Shown here in pieces: positions 54,690 to 64,000 of a stretch of 64,000 nucleotides of DNA. The notes beneath the pieces were generated by a model, which did not search any database, had not been told where the DNA came from, and saw only the letters and a program-made list of their open reading frames with translations. This DNA is from an uncultured Alteromonadaceae bacterium (GTDB lineage: Bacteria; Pseudomonadota; Gammaproteobacteria; Enterobacterales; Alteromonadaceae). Position 1 is the first letter of the stretch; the number at the start of each line of letters is the position of its first letter. The stretch spans positions 248,001 through 312,000 of the forward strand of contig CANNDC010000002.1 of assembly GCA_947503265.1 (NCBI GenBank). Direction: 5' to 3'. The position numbers and the translations under genes were made by a program.

Positions 54690-55418
54690 CTAAAGATCAC
54701 CGTGGATAGACTGCAGAGAGGCGATGGCAGCTATTGCAGCCGTTTCCGTTCGAAGAATACGAGGACCCATATGAAAAGTCTGAAAACCGGCTTGCTCTGT
54801 AGCGTAGATTTCTGAATCAGAGAATCCACCTTCAGGCCCGATAAGAAGCCTAACACCGGCATTGGGTAAAGAAAGTCCTTTTACCCCGCGAATCGCTCTA
54901 GGATGCAGGGTGATGCGCAACTTCTTAGTTGATTGGCTTATCCAATCCGCAAGGGGAATAGCAGGGTGGATTTTAGGTAGTTGATTTCGACCACACTGTT
55001 CGCATGATGAAGCGATGAGTTTTTGCCATTGAAGAACTTTTTTCTGCCACCTTTCAGCGTTTAGCTTAACGCCACAACGCTCAGTCACTACTGGCGTGAT
55101 TTCGTCTACACCCAATTCAACCGCTTTTTGGATTACCAAGTCCATGCGATCACCACGAGAAACCCCTTGGCCTAAGTGAATTTTTAATGGAGATTCAACG
55201 GTTAGGGACAATTTCGCATCGATAATGACTTCGCATTTACGCTTGTTGGCAACCACCAACTCTGCAGGGTATTCGTTGTTATCGCCATTAAACAATACAA
55301 GTGCTTGCCCTGCTTGCACCCTCAACACGTTAATCAAATGATTACTTGCTTCACTAGTCAGGGAAATTTGTTGGTCAACAGAAATCAGATCTGGATGATA
55401 TATTCTTGGAATGCGCAT
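54690..55418 (-). CDS. rsmE: 16S rRNA m3U1498 methyltransferase RsmE
   Basis: 242 residues, PUA-like N-terminal domain (IPRIYHPD; HLINVLRVQAGQ) and a C-terminal SPOUT knot (LLIGPEGGFSDSEI; LGPRILRTETA-like MGPRILRTETAAIAA). It methylates N3 of U1498 in 16S rRNA using SAM. In E. coli this gene is followed by gshB. Here the cys/regulatory block separates them. Confidence 0.96.
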   Translation of the reverse strand: MRIPRIYHPDLISVDQQISLTSEASNHLINVLRVQAGQALVLFNGDNNEYPAELVVANKRKCEVIIDAKLSLTVESPLKIHLGQGVSRGDRMDLVIQKAVELGVDEITPVVTERCGVKLNAERWQKKVLQWQKLIASSCEQCGRNQLPKIHPAIPLADWISQSTKKLRITLHPRAIRGVKGLSLPNAGVRLLIGPEGGFSDSEIYATEQAGFQTFHMGPRILRTETAAIAAIASLQSIHGDL

Positions 55419-55502
55419 TTTGGGAGGGATTTAATCAAACTGTCGGGCTACCAATTCAGTTGCCCGACACTAATTTGAATATTATTGTTGTTACCTGGAT
55501 GT

Positions 55503-55691
55503 TCAATTTATCTCAGCGGTCTCATCTGAATCTATCGAAGTTTGTTTTTTGTTTGAACGATATACAGACACTGATGTGTTAGAAAACTCATTATCTTTGC
55601 GCGCGTGTATTGTATTTTCGCCTTTATCTTTGGTCAGGCAAAAAATCAATAGAACTATAAGAGCTACAAAGAGTAGTGATAGTACTAGCAT
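55503..55691 (-). CDS. Small single-pass membrane protein, unknown
   Basis: 62 residues from ATG 55691, preceded by a strong AAGGAA. The longer TTG-started frame (to 55820) has no ribosome binding site. An N-terminal membrane helix (LVLSLLFVALIVLLIFCL) is followed by a hydrophilic tail rich in Ser, Asn, Thr and Lys. I recognise no family. It is the kind of short membrane protein often left unannotated. Confidence 0.5.
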   Translation of the reverse strand: MLVLSLLFVALIVLLIFCLTKDKGENTIHARKDNEFSNTSVSVYRSNKKQTSIDSDETAEIN

Positions 55692-56121
55692 TTTCAATTC
55701 CTTTAAAAATATCACGCCAACCCGTTTAAAACGGGACAAATATATTAACACCATTAAATCAAAATGGTGAAAAAAAACTGAATTGTTTGCAAGAATTAAG
55801 CATAAATTTAATAAATACAATCACTTAAACTTAATGCTTATTCAGTCTCGATGAGAAAAGTATAGCTAATGTCTTACAATTTGATGACATTAAGGTGAAA
55901 TAATTTTTCGAAATTTAATTTGAAACTCTTAGGCAGAGAGGTTTTCTTACCCATGGTAATGCTAAGCAAAACTAAAATCGGTTGATTACCGAGTATAAAG
56001 AAAAGAAAAAAGGTGCATAACGCACAGTTTCATTTATTATTTCGCTGTTGGAATCAAGCCCTGAGCTGAAGGGATGATGAATTCCATGCAAAATAATTCT
56101 AAAAGATTCGGGAGAGAATAA
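55692..56121. other. Intergenic region between the small membrane protein gene and mscS
   Basis: About 430 bp, AT-rich. It holds a 15-bp palindrome CCCGTTT-A-AAACGGG (55721-55735) about 30 bp upstream of the small gene, and a weaker inverted repeat TAATGTC-N12-GACATTA (55867-55892). The end carries a GGGAGAG ribosome binding site for mscS. No further gene is seen. Confidence 0.5.
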
Positions 56122-56946
56122 ATGTTAGAAGATTTGAATATCAATGAGTTGGTTGAAACTTATGTGATCCCTTGGGGTATCAATATCATTTTCGCCATTC
56201 TTATTTATGTCATCGGTAAGATTGTTGTTGGCATTTTAGTCAACTTGTTTGGAAAAGTGCTAGCTCGTTCAAAATATGATGACATGCTGGTCGACTTTTT
56301 GAAGGCGATTATCAGAGCAGTCTTAATGCTGTTTGTTATCGTGGCTTCATTGGATCAGTTAGGTGTAGATACCACCTCGTTGGTTGCTATTTTAGGTGCC
56401 GCAGGCTTGGCAATTGGTTTATCTTTGCAAGGCTCACTGCAGAACTTTGCATCTGGTGTCATGCTGCTTGTATTCAGACCATTTACTCGAGGCGACTTTG
56501 TTGAAGCGGGTGGAACTTCTGGTGTGGTAAAAGACATTACTATTTTCACCACTGTTATGAATACGCCTGATAACAAAGAAGTTATCGTGCCTAACGGCGC
56601 AATTTATAGTGGTAACATCACGAATTATTCTGCTAAAGAAACTCGTCGCGTAGATATGGTTGTAGGCATTGACTATGGATCTGATCTGAAGAAAGCGAAA
56701 GAGATCTTGAATGAAATGGTTAAAGCTGATGAGCGTATCTTGGCTGATCCTGCACCAACAGTAGCGGTATCAGAATTAGCAGATAGCAGCGTAAACTTTG
56801 TTGTTCGCCCTTGGGTGAAAAGTGCAGACTTCTGGGGAGTTAAATTCGACTTTACTGAAGCGGTTAAAGTACGCTTTGATAAAGAAGGTATTGGCATTCC
56901 ATTCCCACAAATGGATGTTCATGTTCACAAGTCAGACAGCAAATAA
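56122..56946 (+). CDS. mscS: Small-conductance mechanosensitive channel MscS
   Basis: 274 residues (E. coli 286). Three membrane helices. TM3 is the Gly/Ala-rich pore helix (LGAAGLAIGLSLQGSLQNFA), followed by the beta domain (VMLLVFRPFTRGDFVEAGG) and a C-terminal alpha/beta vestibule. It opens under membrane tension to release solutes during hypo-osmotic shock. Ended by a strong terminator. In E. coli mscS also lies near fbaA-pgk-epd-tktA, and here it is close to metK-tkt-epd-pgk. Confidence 0.95.
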   Translation: MLEDLNINELVETYVIPWGINIIFAILIYVIGKIVVGILVNLFGKVLARSKYDDMLVDFLKAIIRAVLMLFVIVASLDQLGVDTTSLVAILGAAGLAIGLSLQGSLQNFASGVMLLVFRPFTRGDFVEAGGTSGVVKDITIFTTVMNTPDNKEVIVPNGAIYSGNITNYSAKETRRVDMVVGIDYGSDLKKAKEILNEMVKADERILADPAPTVAVSELADSSVNFVVRPWVKSADFWGVKFDFTEAVKVRFDKEGIGIPFPQMDVHVHKSDSK

Positions 56947-56963
56947 GTCTGAATTGTTATCAT

Positions 56964-56993
56964 AAAAAATGCCGCTATAAAGCGGCATTTTTT
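56964..56993. terminator. Bidirectional terminator between mscS and the M48 peptidase gene
   Basis: Stem AAAAAATGCCGCT, loop ATAA, stem AGCGGCATTTTTT. A- and T-runs on either side let it work for both convergent genes. Confidence 0.92.
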
Positions 56994-57006
56994 TGCTTTT
57001 GAATTC

Positions 57007-57807
57007 TTACTTTTTACAATTAGGCTTGTCTGTCGCTTGTTGAGCTAAATAGTTTGCTGACGCCATATTTTGCTGTAATACTTCAATTCTGCTGGTTGGC
57101 AAAGGGTGAGTGGATAAAAATTCTGCTTGTCGTTTTCCACCGCTTGCTTTGTCCATATTCTGCCAAAGATTTACAGATTCACTTGGTGTAAATCCTGCTC
57201 TAGCCATCAATTCTAATCCTATTAAATCCGCTTCTGTTTCATGTGTGCGACTAAAAGGAAGCTGCACGCCAACTTGAACGCCCATTCCGATAGCAGCCAT
57301 GATCATATTGCTATTGGCGATCTGGTTAGATTGAAGCAGAACATTGGTAGCCTCCATGCCAATGCCTATCAAAGCCGAATTAGACATACGCTCGTTTCCG
57401 TGTTCAGCAATAACATGTCCAACTTCATGACCTATAATGGCAGCAAGTTGATGCTGGTTTTCTGTGACCTCAAGTATTCCAGTGTAAACCCCGATTTTAC
57501 CACCTGGTAATGCAAACGCATTGATTTGTGGTTCATCAAAAACAACTAATTCCCATTGTCCATCAAACACAGAATTGGGTACTTGCTTAGTAATAAAGGA
57601 AGCGACGCAAGAGACAAATTCATTTTGTACCGCTTTTTGAGATACATTTTGTTTAGTCTTCATACCATCAAATGCTTGTGCACCCATGTTAGCCAATTGG
57701 CTTTTTGAATACAGTTTGAGTTGACTTCTACCAGTAGGAGAAGTGGCACAGGATCCGATAAAAAATAATGAGACTAGTGCGATAACTAGTGTGCGGGCTC
57801 TATACAT
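57007..57807 (-). CDS. loiP: M48 metalloprotease lipoprotein, LoiP (YggG)-like
   Basis: 266 residues. A signal peptide ends in the lipobox FFIGSC, so it is a lipoprotein. Zinc motif HEVGH (IIGHEVGHVIAEHG), with the third ligand Glu in THETEADLIGLELM, and the edge-strand segment INAFALPGGKIGVYTGIL. E. coli LoiP is an outer-membrane protease induced by low osmolarity. It is encoded next to mscS, both osmotic-stress genes, and yggG also lies near tktA in E. coli. Confidence 0.9.
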   Translation of the reverse strand: MYRARTLVIALVSLFFIGSCATSPTGRSQLKLYSKSQLANMGAQAFDGMKTKQNVSQKAVQNEFVSCVASFITKQVPNSVFDGQWELVVFDEPQINAFALPGGKIGVYTGILEVTENQHQLAAIIGHEVGHVIAEHGNERMSNSALIGIGMEATNVLLQSNQIANSNMIMAAIGMGVQVGVQLPFSRTHETEADLIGLELMARAGFTPSESVNLWQNMDKASGGKRQAEFLSTHPLPTSRIEVLQQNMASANYLAQQATDKPNCKK

Positions 57808-57946
57808 TTTGACCTCTTGGTATTACTGATTAGTTTACGTAGGGTGTCACGTGCTTATTAAATAATACGTTAGCAAGAATGCTACCACAAAGTTTGTTTT
57901 GTTAAGGTTAAATTCAGATTGACTCGAATAAAATCAACATGAACAA

Positions 57947-58438
57947 ATGATGAAGGTAACAAAATTGAAAACGTCATTGTACCAATTGAAAATTCTCTCG
58001 TCTCTGATCTTGCTGGCATTAGGTCTAACTTCTTGCACGAATACTCACGAATTGAGCAATTCAGATCGTAGCCAGTTTGTGACTGAATTTTACGCTTATG
58101 TGTACAATGTGCATGAAGTTGAATTTGAGTCACAAGCAGAGGAAGCCGCCTTGACCTGGGGACTGTGGGGAGCGCTTGAGAACTCTCATGGTAACCGCAG
58201 TGATATCTTTGCCGGTGCCATTGTCAGTGCTGTGCTAGGAGGCATGATTACCTCATTTATGGAAGGTCCAAACGATGGGTTTGAGTACCAGTTAGATGCA
58301 ATAGACGGCGATAGAGTTACTGTGGTAGTCGATTACTATCCAGCTGATCCGGGCGATTGTGTCATGGTGAGAGTTGCTGGGAAAGTGGACATCTATGCCC
58401 AGCCTAAGGAGTTTTGTGAAGACGAACAATTCAACTAA
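57947..58438 (+). CDS. SlyB/Pcp-like glycine-zipper lipoprotein, divergent
   Basis: About 163 residues from the first of two adjacent ATGs. A signal peptide ends in the lipobox LGLTSC. A Gly/Ala-rich stretch (FAGAIVSAVLGGMITSF) could be a glycine zipper. The C-terminal part (FEYQLDAIDGDRVTVV then GDCVMVRVAGKVDIY) resembles the end of SlyB/Pcp outer-membrane lipoproteins, but overall similarity is weak. Function unknown. It lies between the LoiP-like gene and metK. Confidence 0.65.
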   Translation: MMKVTKLKTSLYQLKILSSLILLALGLTSCTNTHELSNSDRSQFVTEFYAYVYNVHEVEFESQAEEAALTWGLWGALENSHGNRSDIFAGAIVSAVLGGMITSFMEGPNDGFEYQLDAIDGDRVTVVVDYYPADPGDCVMVRVAGKVDIYAQPKEFCEDEQFN

Positions 58439-58536
58439 CTGCTGAATTGCCCGCTTACTAAATAGTAAGTATAAAGATAAATACTTCCGTCCATGGAGGG
58501 TAAATTCGGCGCTAAAAGTGAAATTTTTACACAAAG

Positions 58537-59682
58537 TTAAATCGATTGCTTGAGCAAATCTGCCTTGTCTGTTGCTTCCCACGGAAATTCATCGCGACCA
58601 AAATGACCATATGCTGCCGTTGCTTTGTATATTGGTTTTTCTAGTTCTAGCATTTTGATAAGACCAAACGGTCGCAAGTCGAAATGTTCTCTTACTAACT
58701 TGGTCAACTGCGAATCAGAAACTACCCCAGTGCCAAAAGTCTCGATATTTATTGAAGTCGGTTCTGCAACGCCAATGGCATATGACACTTGGATTTCACA
58801 ACGTTTAGCTAAACCAGAAGCAACAATATTTTTTGCCACATATCGACCAGCATAGGCTGCAGAACGATCTACTTTTGACGGATCTTTCCCAGAAAAAGCA
58901 CCGCCGCCATGACGAGCCATGCCGCCATAGGTATCTACGATTATTTTTCTGCCTGTTAAACCACAGTCACCCATAGGGCCACCGATGACAAACCGTCCCG
59001 TTGGGTTAATAAAATAATCAGTATCTTTTGTAAGCCATTTAGCAGGTAAAATTGGCTTGATGATTTCTTCCATGACAGCTTCACGAAGATCGCTAGTACT
59101 AATGGTATCAGCATGCTGAGTCGAGAGGACGACAGCATCAATTCCTACGGGTTGATCATTTTCGTAGACAAAAGTGACTTGACTCTTGGCGTCAGGGCGC
59201 AACCAACTTAAGGTTCCATTTTTGCGAACTTCAGCTTGTCTTTTAACAAGGCGATGCGCATAGGTGACTGGTGCAGGCATCAGTACATCAGTTTCATCAC
59301 TCGCGTAACCGAACATCAATCCCTGGTCACCCGCACCTTGGTCTTCTGGTCGGCTTCTATCAACCCCTTGATTGATATCAGGAGATTGCTTGCCGATTGC
59401 ATTTAATACTGCACATGAATCTGCATCAAAACCCATATCTGAATGGGTATAACCGATTTCACGTACGGTATTGCGAGTTAGTTCCTCAATATCTACCCAA
59501 GCAGATGTAGTGACTTCGCCACCGACAAGCACCATACCAGTCTTTACAAATGTCTCACAGGCAACTCTTGCCGTTGGATCCTGAGAAATAATCGCATCCA
59601 ACACGGCATCAGAAATTTGATCCGCTATTTTATCTGGGTGTCCTTCAGACACTGATTCGGAAGTAAAAAGAGTCCTGCTCAT
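58537..59682 (-). CDS. metK: S-adenosylmethionine synthetase
   Basis: 381 residues (E. coli 384). Signatures: [16 protein letters not shown] at the N-terminus (ATP site), [12 protein letters not shown] (central signature), [19 protein letters not shown] (second signature). It makes SAM from methionine and ATP. It is divergent from tkt. Upstream tandem met boxes at 59781-59812 indicate MetJ repression, as in E. coli. No SAM riboswitch is seen. Confidence 0.97.
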   Translation of the reverse strand: MSRTLFTSESVSEGHPDKIADQISDAVLDAIISQDPTARVACETFVKTGMVLVGGEVTTSAWVDIEELTRNTVREIGYTHSDMGFDADSCAVLNAIGKQSPDINQGVDRSRPEDQGAGDQGLMFGYASDETDVLMPAPVTYAHRLVKRQAEVRKNGTLSWLRPDAKSQVTFVYENDQPVGIDAVVLSTQHADTISTSDLREAVMEEIIKPILPAKWLTKDTDYFINPTGRFVIGGPMGDCGLTGRKIIVDTYGGMARHGGGAFSGKDPSKVDRSAAYAGRYVAKNIVASGLAKRCEIQVSYAIGVAEPTSINIETFGTGVVSDSQLTKLVREHFDLRPFGLIKMLELEKPIYKATAAYGHFGRDEFPWEATDKADLLKQSI

Positions 59683-59780
59683 GAAATTTCCTATGTTTAG
59701 TTCGATAAGGCTTAGTTTGATACAGCTTTATTCTGTAAATTGCAGAGCATTCTATCGCTATCAGAAAAAAATACCAGTCT

Positions 59781-59812
59781 TTCCGTCTAGACGTCCAAAT
59801 GTCTATATGTTC
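59781..59812 (-). promoter_or_regulatory. Tandem MetJ operator upstream of metK
   Basis: Four contiguous 8-mers read on the plus strand: TTCCGTCT (5 of 8 to AGACGTCT), AGACGTCC (7 of 8), AAATGTCT (6 of 8), ATATGTTC (4 of 8). They lie about 100 bp before the metK start. On the minus strand a TTGGAC overlaps the second and third boxes and may be the -35. This is the expected MetJ layout for a methionine-regulated gene. Confidence 0.75.
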
Positions 59813-59892
59813 ATTTTGCTTTCCACCTATTCTTACGACGGATAGCAAAACTAAGCGGTATTTCCTATCTGAAGTTTTGCATTTTGAATGAA

Positions 59893-59915
59893 GCAGTTCT
59901 TATACGTAGAACTGC
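59893..59915. promoter_or_regulatory. Inverted repeat upstream of tkt
   Basis: GCAGTTCT-TATACGT-AGAACTGC, a perfect 8-bp inverted repeat 138 bp before the tkt start, in the 370-bp divergent metK-tkt region. It has no T-run on either strand, so it is more likely an operator than a terminator. The regulator is unknown. Confidence 0.45.
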
Positions 59916-60052
59916 AATAAGAATGATCATAAGTAATAAAAACATAATCCATAATGAATAAGCATTGAAGTTCAGACCTTGCTGGTAGAAAATACCCGGC
60001 TTATTGCTATTCGCCGAATTACTACATAGCCAAAATTCTATCAGGAGACCTT

Positions 60053-62053
60053 ATGCCATCACGTCGAGAACTCGCCAATGCTATTCGCGCACTAAGTATG
60101 GATGCTGTTCAGCAAGCCAAGTCAGGACACCCGGGAGCCCCAATGGGGATGGCAGATATTGCCCAGGTCTTGTGGTCTGACTATATGCAACACAGTCCAA
60201 CTAATCCCGAATGGGCAAACCGCGATCGCTTTGTGTTGTCTAATGGTCATGGCTCGATGTTGATTTATTCGTTGTTGCACCTGACTGGCTATGAGTTACC
60301 TATTGACGAATTGAAAAACTTCCGTCAACTTCATTCCAAAACACCTGGCCACCCAGAATACGGTTATGCTCCGGGCATAGAAACTACCACTGGACCTTTA
60401 GGGCAAGGCATTAGTAACGCAGTTGGAATGGCAATCGCTGAAAAAGCGTTGGCAGCGCAATTCAATCGCGATGGCCATGACATTATTGACCACTTCACCT
60501 ATGCATTTTTAGGAGATGGTTGTTTGATGGAAGGGATTTCCCATGAAAGCTGCTCACTTGCAGGTACCCTTGGCTTGGGTAAATTGGTGGCATTTTGGGA
60601 TGACAATGGCATCTCAATTGATGGCGAGGTTGAAGGTTGGTTTACCGATGATACTCCGGCTCGATTTAAAGCTTATGGCTGGCAAGTTATCTCTGATGTT
60701 GATGGACATGACCCTGAGCAAATTAAAGCTGCAATAGAACAAGCTCGTTCTGAATCATCGAAACCTACTTTAATCTGCTGTAAAACCATTATTGGTTTTG
60801 GTTCGCCTAACAAACAAGGTAAAGAAGATTGTCATGGTGCACCATTAGGCGAAGATGAAATTATCCTGGCCCGTGAAGCACTAAATTGGTCACATGATAA
60901 GTTTGTTATCCCTGATGACATATATGCGGGATGGGATGCTAAAGAGGCAGGACAGCAAAAAGAGCAAAATTGGCAGTCAAAATTTGATGCTTATCAAGCG
61001 GCATATCCTGAGTTGGCCTCTGAATTGGAACGCCGACTAAAAGGTCAATTACCCTCAAACTGGGCAAGCGAATCACAAGCTTACATTGAATCATTACAGG
61101 CTAACCCAGCAAACGTGGCAACTCGCAAGGCGTCACAGAATGCGCTCAATGCATTTGGACCATTGCTGCCCGAATTCATGGGCGGTTCGGCTGATCTAGC
61201 AGGTTCTAACTTGACAATTTGGTCGGGAAGTAAAGGTGTTTCGGCGGATGATGCCAGTGGAAATTATTTGTATTATGGTGTTCGCGAATTTGGTATGTCT
61301 GCGATTATGAACGGCATCACATTGCATGGTGGTTTCAAAGCATACGGCGCTACTTTCCTTATGTTTATGGAATACGCACGCAATGCGGTCCGTATGGCGG
61401 CCATTATGAAGCAACCTAGCATATTCGTTTATACCCACGATTCTATAGGATTAGGTGAAGATGGACCTACACATCAACCAGTAGAACAACTTGCCGCATT
61501 GCGTGTTACACCTAATTTGGATAACTGGCGCCCATGCGATCAAGTCGAATCCGCGATTGCTTGGAAATGTGCCATTGAGCGTACTGATGGCCCTGTGTCT
61601 TTAATATTCACACGTCAAGGTTTACCGCAACAAGAAAGAGATTCGCAGCAATTAGCTAACGTGGCTAAAGGTGGTTATGTACTGAAAGATTGTTCAGGCA
61701 CACCTGAACTTATCCTGATTGCTACAGGATCAGAAGTACAGCTTGCAGTCGAAGCTTATGAAACACTCACTGGACAAGGCAAACTTGTGCGTGTTGTTTC
61801 TATTCCATCAACAGATGTATTCGAACAACAAGACGAAGCCTACAAAGAGTCAGTATTGCCTGCTAGCGTTACAAAACGTGTTGCCGTTGAAGCTATGATT
61901 CGTGATTACTGGTATAAGTACGTGGGGTTATCTGGAAGAATCATTGGTATGGATACGTTCGGCGAATCTGCACCTGCGGGTGATTTATTCAAGCACTTCA
62001 ACATCACCACAGATGCAGTGCTAGAGGCTGCTAACGAATTATTAGCTAACTAA
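60053..62053 (+). CDS. tkt: Transketolase
   Basis: 666 residues. Thiamine diphosphate enzyme: N-terminal [20 protein letters not shown] and [12 protein letters not shown], the ThDP/Mg site [12 protein letters not shown] with [10 protein letters not shown], and in the second half [22 protein letters not shown] and [18 protein letters not shown]. It transfers two-carbon ketol units in the pentose phosphate pathway and pairs functionally with tal at 30474. AGGAG lies six bases before the ATG. Followed by an intrinsic terminator and then epd-pgk. Confidence 0.97.
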   Translation: MPSRRELANAIRALSMDAVQQAKSGHPGAPMGMADIAQVLWSDYMQHSPTNPEWANRDRFVLSNGHGSMLIYSLLHLTGYELPIDELKNFRQLHSKTPGHPEYGYAPGIETTTGPLGQGISNAVGMAIAEKALAAQFNRDGHDIIDHFTYAFLGDGCLMEGISHESCSLAGTLGLGKLVAFWDDNGISIDGEVEGWFTDDTPARFKAYGWQVISDVDGHDPEQIKAAIEQARSESSKPTLICCKTIIGFGSPNKQGKEDCHGAPLGEDEIILAREALNWSHDKFVIPDDIYAGWDAKEAGQQKEQNWQSKFDAYQAAYPELASELERRLKGQLPSNWASESQAYIESLQANPANVATRKASQNALNAFGPLLPEFMGGSADLAGSNLTIWSGSKGVSADDASGNYLYYGVREFGMSAIMNGITLHGGFKAYGATFLMFMEYARNAVRMAAIMKQPSIFVYTHDSIGLGEDGPTHQPVEQLAALRVTPNLDNWRPCDQVESAIAWKCAIERTDGPVSLIFTRQGLPQQERDSQQLANVAKGGYVLKDCSGTPELILIATGSEVQLAVEAYETLTGQGKLVRVVSIPSTDVFEQQDEAYKESVLPASVTKRVAVEAMIRDYWYKYVGLSGRIIGMDTFGESAPAGDLFKHFNITTDAVLEAANELLAN

Positions 62054-62058
62054 GATAG

Positions 62059-62083
62059 AAGGCGCCTTTTGGGCGCTTTTTTT
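62059..62083 (+). terminator. Intrinsic terminator after tkt
   Basis: Stem AAGGCGCC, loop TTTTG, stem GGCGCTTT (one G-U pair), then a run of T. Only 22 bp separate it from the epd start, so epd and pgk are expressed by read-through or from a promoter inside tkt. Confidence 0.85.
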
Positions 62084-62105
62084 GCAACAGTAGAAATCAA
62101 AAAAT

Positions 62106-63143
62106 ATGCTTCGTGTGGCTATCAATGGGTTCGGGCGAATAGGTCGTAACCTTCTTAGGGCAATCTACGAAACCGGACGCAATCAACATATTCAAGTGGT
62201 GGCTATCAATGAGATAGCTTCTCCGGAAGGCATTGCTCATTTACTTAAGTATGATACTTCCCATGGTCGATTTTCTTTTGCCGTTGAATTACAAGACAGA
62301 ATATTGAATGTCGCTGGTGACCCTATAGTCTTGTTACAAAGTCAGGATATCGATCAATTACCTTGGCAAAATTTAGGTATTGATTTGGTCTTAGAATGCT
62401 CTGGGGTCAATGGGGATAGACAATCTGGCGAGGAACATATTGCTCAGGGTGCAAAAAAAGTGCTCTTTTCTCAACCTTGTTCGCCGGACATGGACGCGAC
62501 AGTCATTTATGGCATTAACGATGATCAACTGAAAACAACTGATCGCATCGTTTCCAATGGTTCATGTACAACAAATTGTATCGTACCCATCATTCAAGTG
62601 TTAGATGCTGCATTTGAGGTGCTTAGCGGCACAATTACAACTATTCATGCTTCTATGCATGACCAACAAGTGATAGATGCATATCATCCTGATTTGAGAC
62701 GCACACGTGCAGCCAGTCAATCGATCATTCCGGTGGATACCAGATTGGCAGTTGGGATTGAACGAATTTTGCCTAAGTTTGCAGGTAAGTTCGAAGCGAT
62801 TGCTGTACGGGTGCCAACCATCAATGTTACCGCTATGGATTTGAGCGTTACCTTGGATTCAAAGGTGTCCGTTGAAGACGTTAATCATGCATTTATGAAA
62901 GCGAGGCAGGGTAGACTTGCCGGTATTTTAGGCTATACCGAAGAGCCATTGGTTTCAGTTGACTTTAATCATGATCCTCATTCTTGCATCGTTGATGGAA
63001 CCCAAACGCGCGTGAGCCACAAACAGTTAGTAAAAACGCTGGTTTGGTGCGACAACGAATGGGGATTTGCGAATAGAATGTTGGATACTGCAATGGCTAT
63101 GTTTCCTGCAGCCGGTCTAAATCCAGTAAAAATAGATGCATAG
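62106..63143 (+). CDS. epd: D-erythrose-4-phosphate dehydrogenase
   Basis: 345 residues, GapA-fold enzyme. The Epd-specific similarity to E. coli ([16 protein letters not shown]-like [29 protein letters not shown]) identifies it against GAPDH. Catalytic Cys154 lies in NGSCTTNC. It makes 4-phosphoerythronate for PLP synthesis. There is no good ribosome binding site before the ATG and a terminator lies just upstream, so expression may be low. Order tkt-epd-pgk is conserved. Confidence 0.94.
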   Translation: MLRVAINGFGRIGRNLLRAIYETGRNQHIQVVAINEIASPEGIAHLLKYDTSHGRFSFAVELQDRILNVAGDPIVLLQSQDIDQLPWQNLGIDLVLECSGVNGDRQSGEEHIAQGAKKVLFSQPCSPDMDATVIYGINDDQLKTTDRIVSNGSCTTNCIVPIIQVLDAAFEVLSGTITTIHASMHDQQVIDAYHPDLRRTRAASQSIIPVDTRLAVGIERILPKFAGKFEAIAVRVPTINVTAMDLSVTLDSKVSVEDVNHAFMKARQGRLAGILGYTEEPLVSVDFNHDPHSCIVDGTQTRVSHKQLVKTLVWCDNEWGFANRMLDTAMAMFPAAGLNPVKIDA

Positions 63144-63212
63144 TTCAAAGATATCATTAAGATCAAGCTTATAAACAAAAAGATTTATTAATTTAAGATA
63201 GAGGAAAGTGTG

Positions 63213-64000
63213 ATGACAATTATTAGTATGGCTGACATACCTTTATCGGGTAAAACAGTACTGATACGTGAAGACCTGAATGTACCAATCAAAGACGGTC
63301 AAGTAACGTCCGATGCGAGATTAAGAGCCGCTTTGCCAACTATCAAAATGGCCTTGGAATCGGGTGCCAAAGTGATGGTTATGTCGCATCTTGGTAGACC
63401 GACTGAAGGTCAATTTGAAGCTCAGTATTCCATGCAACCCGTTGTCGATTATCTACAAAAAGCCTTGAACGGTCCTGTTAGATTGTTAAGCGATTATCTA
63501 TCCGGCGAGGTTGCTACACCGTCTGAGGGTGAGCTAGTCGTGTTAGAAAACGTTAGATTCAATCCTGGTGAGAAAAAGGATGAAGAATCCCTCGCTAAAC
63601 GTTATGCATCACTTTGCGATGTGTTTGTCATGGATGCGTTTGGTACGGCTCACCGAGCACAAGCTTCTACCCATGGTGTCGCTAAGTTTGCGCCAATTGC
63701 TTGCGCTGGTCCCTTGCTCTCAAATGAGTTAGCTGCCTTGGGGAAAGCATTGCATAACCCTGCACGCCCCATGCTGGCAATCGTAGGCGGCTCTAAGGTT
63801 TCAACAAAACTTACCGTGCTTGATTCCTTATCAACCAAAGTCGATCAACTCATCGTAGGCGGTGGTATTGCCAATACGTTTATCGCAGCGACAGGCAATA
63901 ACGTTGGAAAATCATTGTTTGAAGCCGATCTTGTACCCGAAGCCTCTAGACTGCTGAAGGCGGCTCAAGACAATGGTGGCGATATTCCAGTCCCTTCAGA
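63213..64000 (+). CDS. pgk: Phosphoglycerate kinase, 3' end outside the window
   Basis: The first 262 codons are visible and the frame stays open to the right edge. The ATG follows GAGGAAAG. Signatures: [17 protein letters not shown] (substrate), [39 protein letters not shown], and [12 protein letters not shown]. Reversibly transfers phosphate from 1,3-bisphosphoglycerate to ADP. It follows epd after 69 bp, with fba expected beyond the edge. Confidence 0.97.
   Translation, partial: MTIISMADIPLSGKTVLIREDLNVPIKDGQVTSDARLRAALPTIKMALESGAKVMVMSHLGRPTEGQFEAQYSMQPVVDYLQKALNGPVRLLSDYLSGEVATPSEGELVVLENVRFNPGEKKDEESLAKRYASLCDVFVMDAFGTAHRAQASTHGVAKFAPIACAGPLLSNELAALGKALHNPARPMLAIVGGSKVSTKLTVLDSLSTKVDQLIVGGGIANTFIAATGNNVGKSLFEADLVPEASRLLKAAQDNGGDIPVPS

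Overview
The window reads as core chromosome of a marine-type gammaproteobacterium, most likely in the order Alteromonadales (Glaciecola/Paraglaciecola/Alteromonas-like). This rests on gene orders shared with E. coli, Vibrio and Shewanella, on protein similarity to gamma-type families, and on a GlyGly-CTERM protease of the type II secretion kind. The exact genus is inference. I see no rRNA, tRNA, insertion sequence, prophage or CRISPR array.

Layout. 1-3010: the end of an EAL phosphodiesterase and a secreted S1 protease with a PA-like insert. 3413-8409: rplM-rpsI, petABC (bc1 complex) and sspAB, in the usual gammaproteobacterial order. 8531-14889: dolP, diaA, yraN and lpoA on the minus strand, divergent from rsmI, apbE and an EamA permease. 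15151-17547: a two-gene carboxy(nor)spermidine operon. 17809-19939: nicotinamide riboside kinase, PnuC and a PLP-dependent deaminase-like enzyme. 20118-22309: an AsmA-like protein and a periplasmic EreA/ChaN-like protein. 22545-28272: thrL attenuator, thrABC and ung. 28316-33676: a small DUF3545 gene, pgi, tal, yaaA and a lytic transglycosylase. 33727-37752: a hybrid sensor kinase with a Tat-exported PotD-like binding protein. 37908-42667: DUF4426, yggT, proC and yggS, divergent from pilT-pilU. 42728-45821: DUF2007, S9 peptidase and a thioredoxin-like protein. 46028-48025: gshB-yqgE-yqgF. 48223-54597: an accessory block (CysK-like enzyme with a DecR-like regulator, orphan XylR, a DesKR-like two-component pair, a GAF kinase) sitting between gshB and rsmE, which are neighbours in E. 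coli. 54690-64000: rsmE, a small membrane protein, mscS, a LoiP-like protease, a SlyB-like lipoprotein, metK, and tkt-epd-pgk.

The most interesting points are regulatory and sensory. A perfect MetJ half-operator (AGACGTCT) inside three tandem met boxes overlaps the presumed thr promoter immediately before a Thr/Ile-rich leader peptide and attenuator. This suggests that methionine repression and threonine/isoleucine attenuation converge on thrABC. Similar tandem met boxes precede metK in the same window. A PotD-like binding protein paired with a hybrid histidine kinase, with no ABC transporter genes, looks like a polyamine- or amine-sensing phosphorelay. It lies about 19 kb from norspermidine/spermidine biosynthesis genes that draw on aspartate semialdehyde, the same intermediate supplied by aspartokinase.

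Operator, terminator and promoter calls were made by eye and are tentative unless stated. Several start codons were moved downstream of the longest possible frame on the basis of Shine-Dalgarno position or family length, as noted in each entry.
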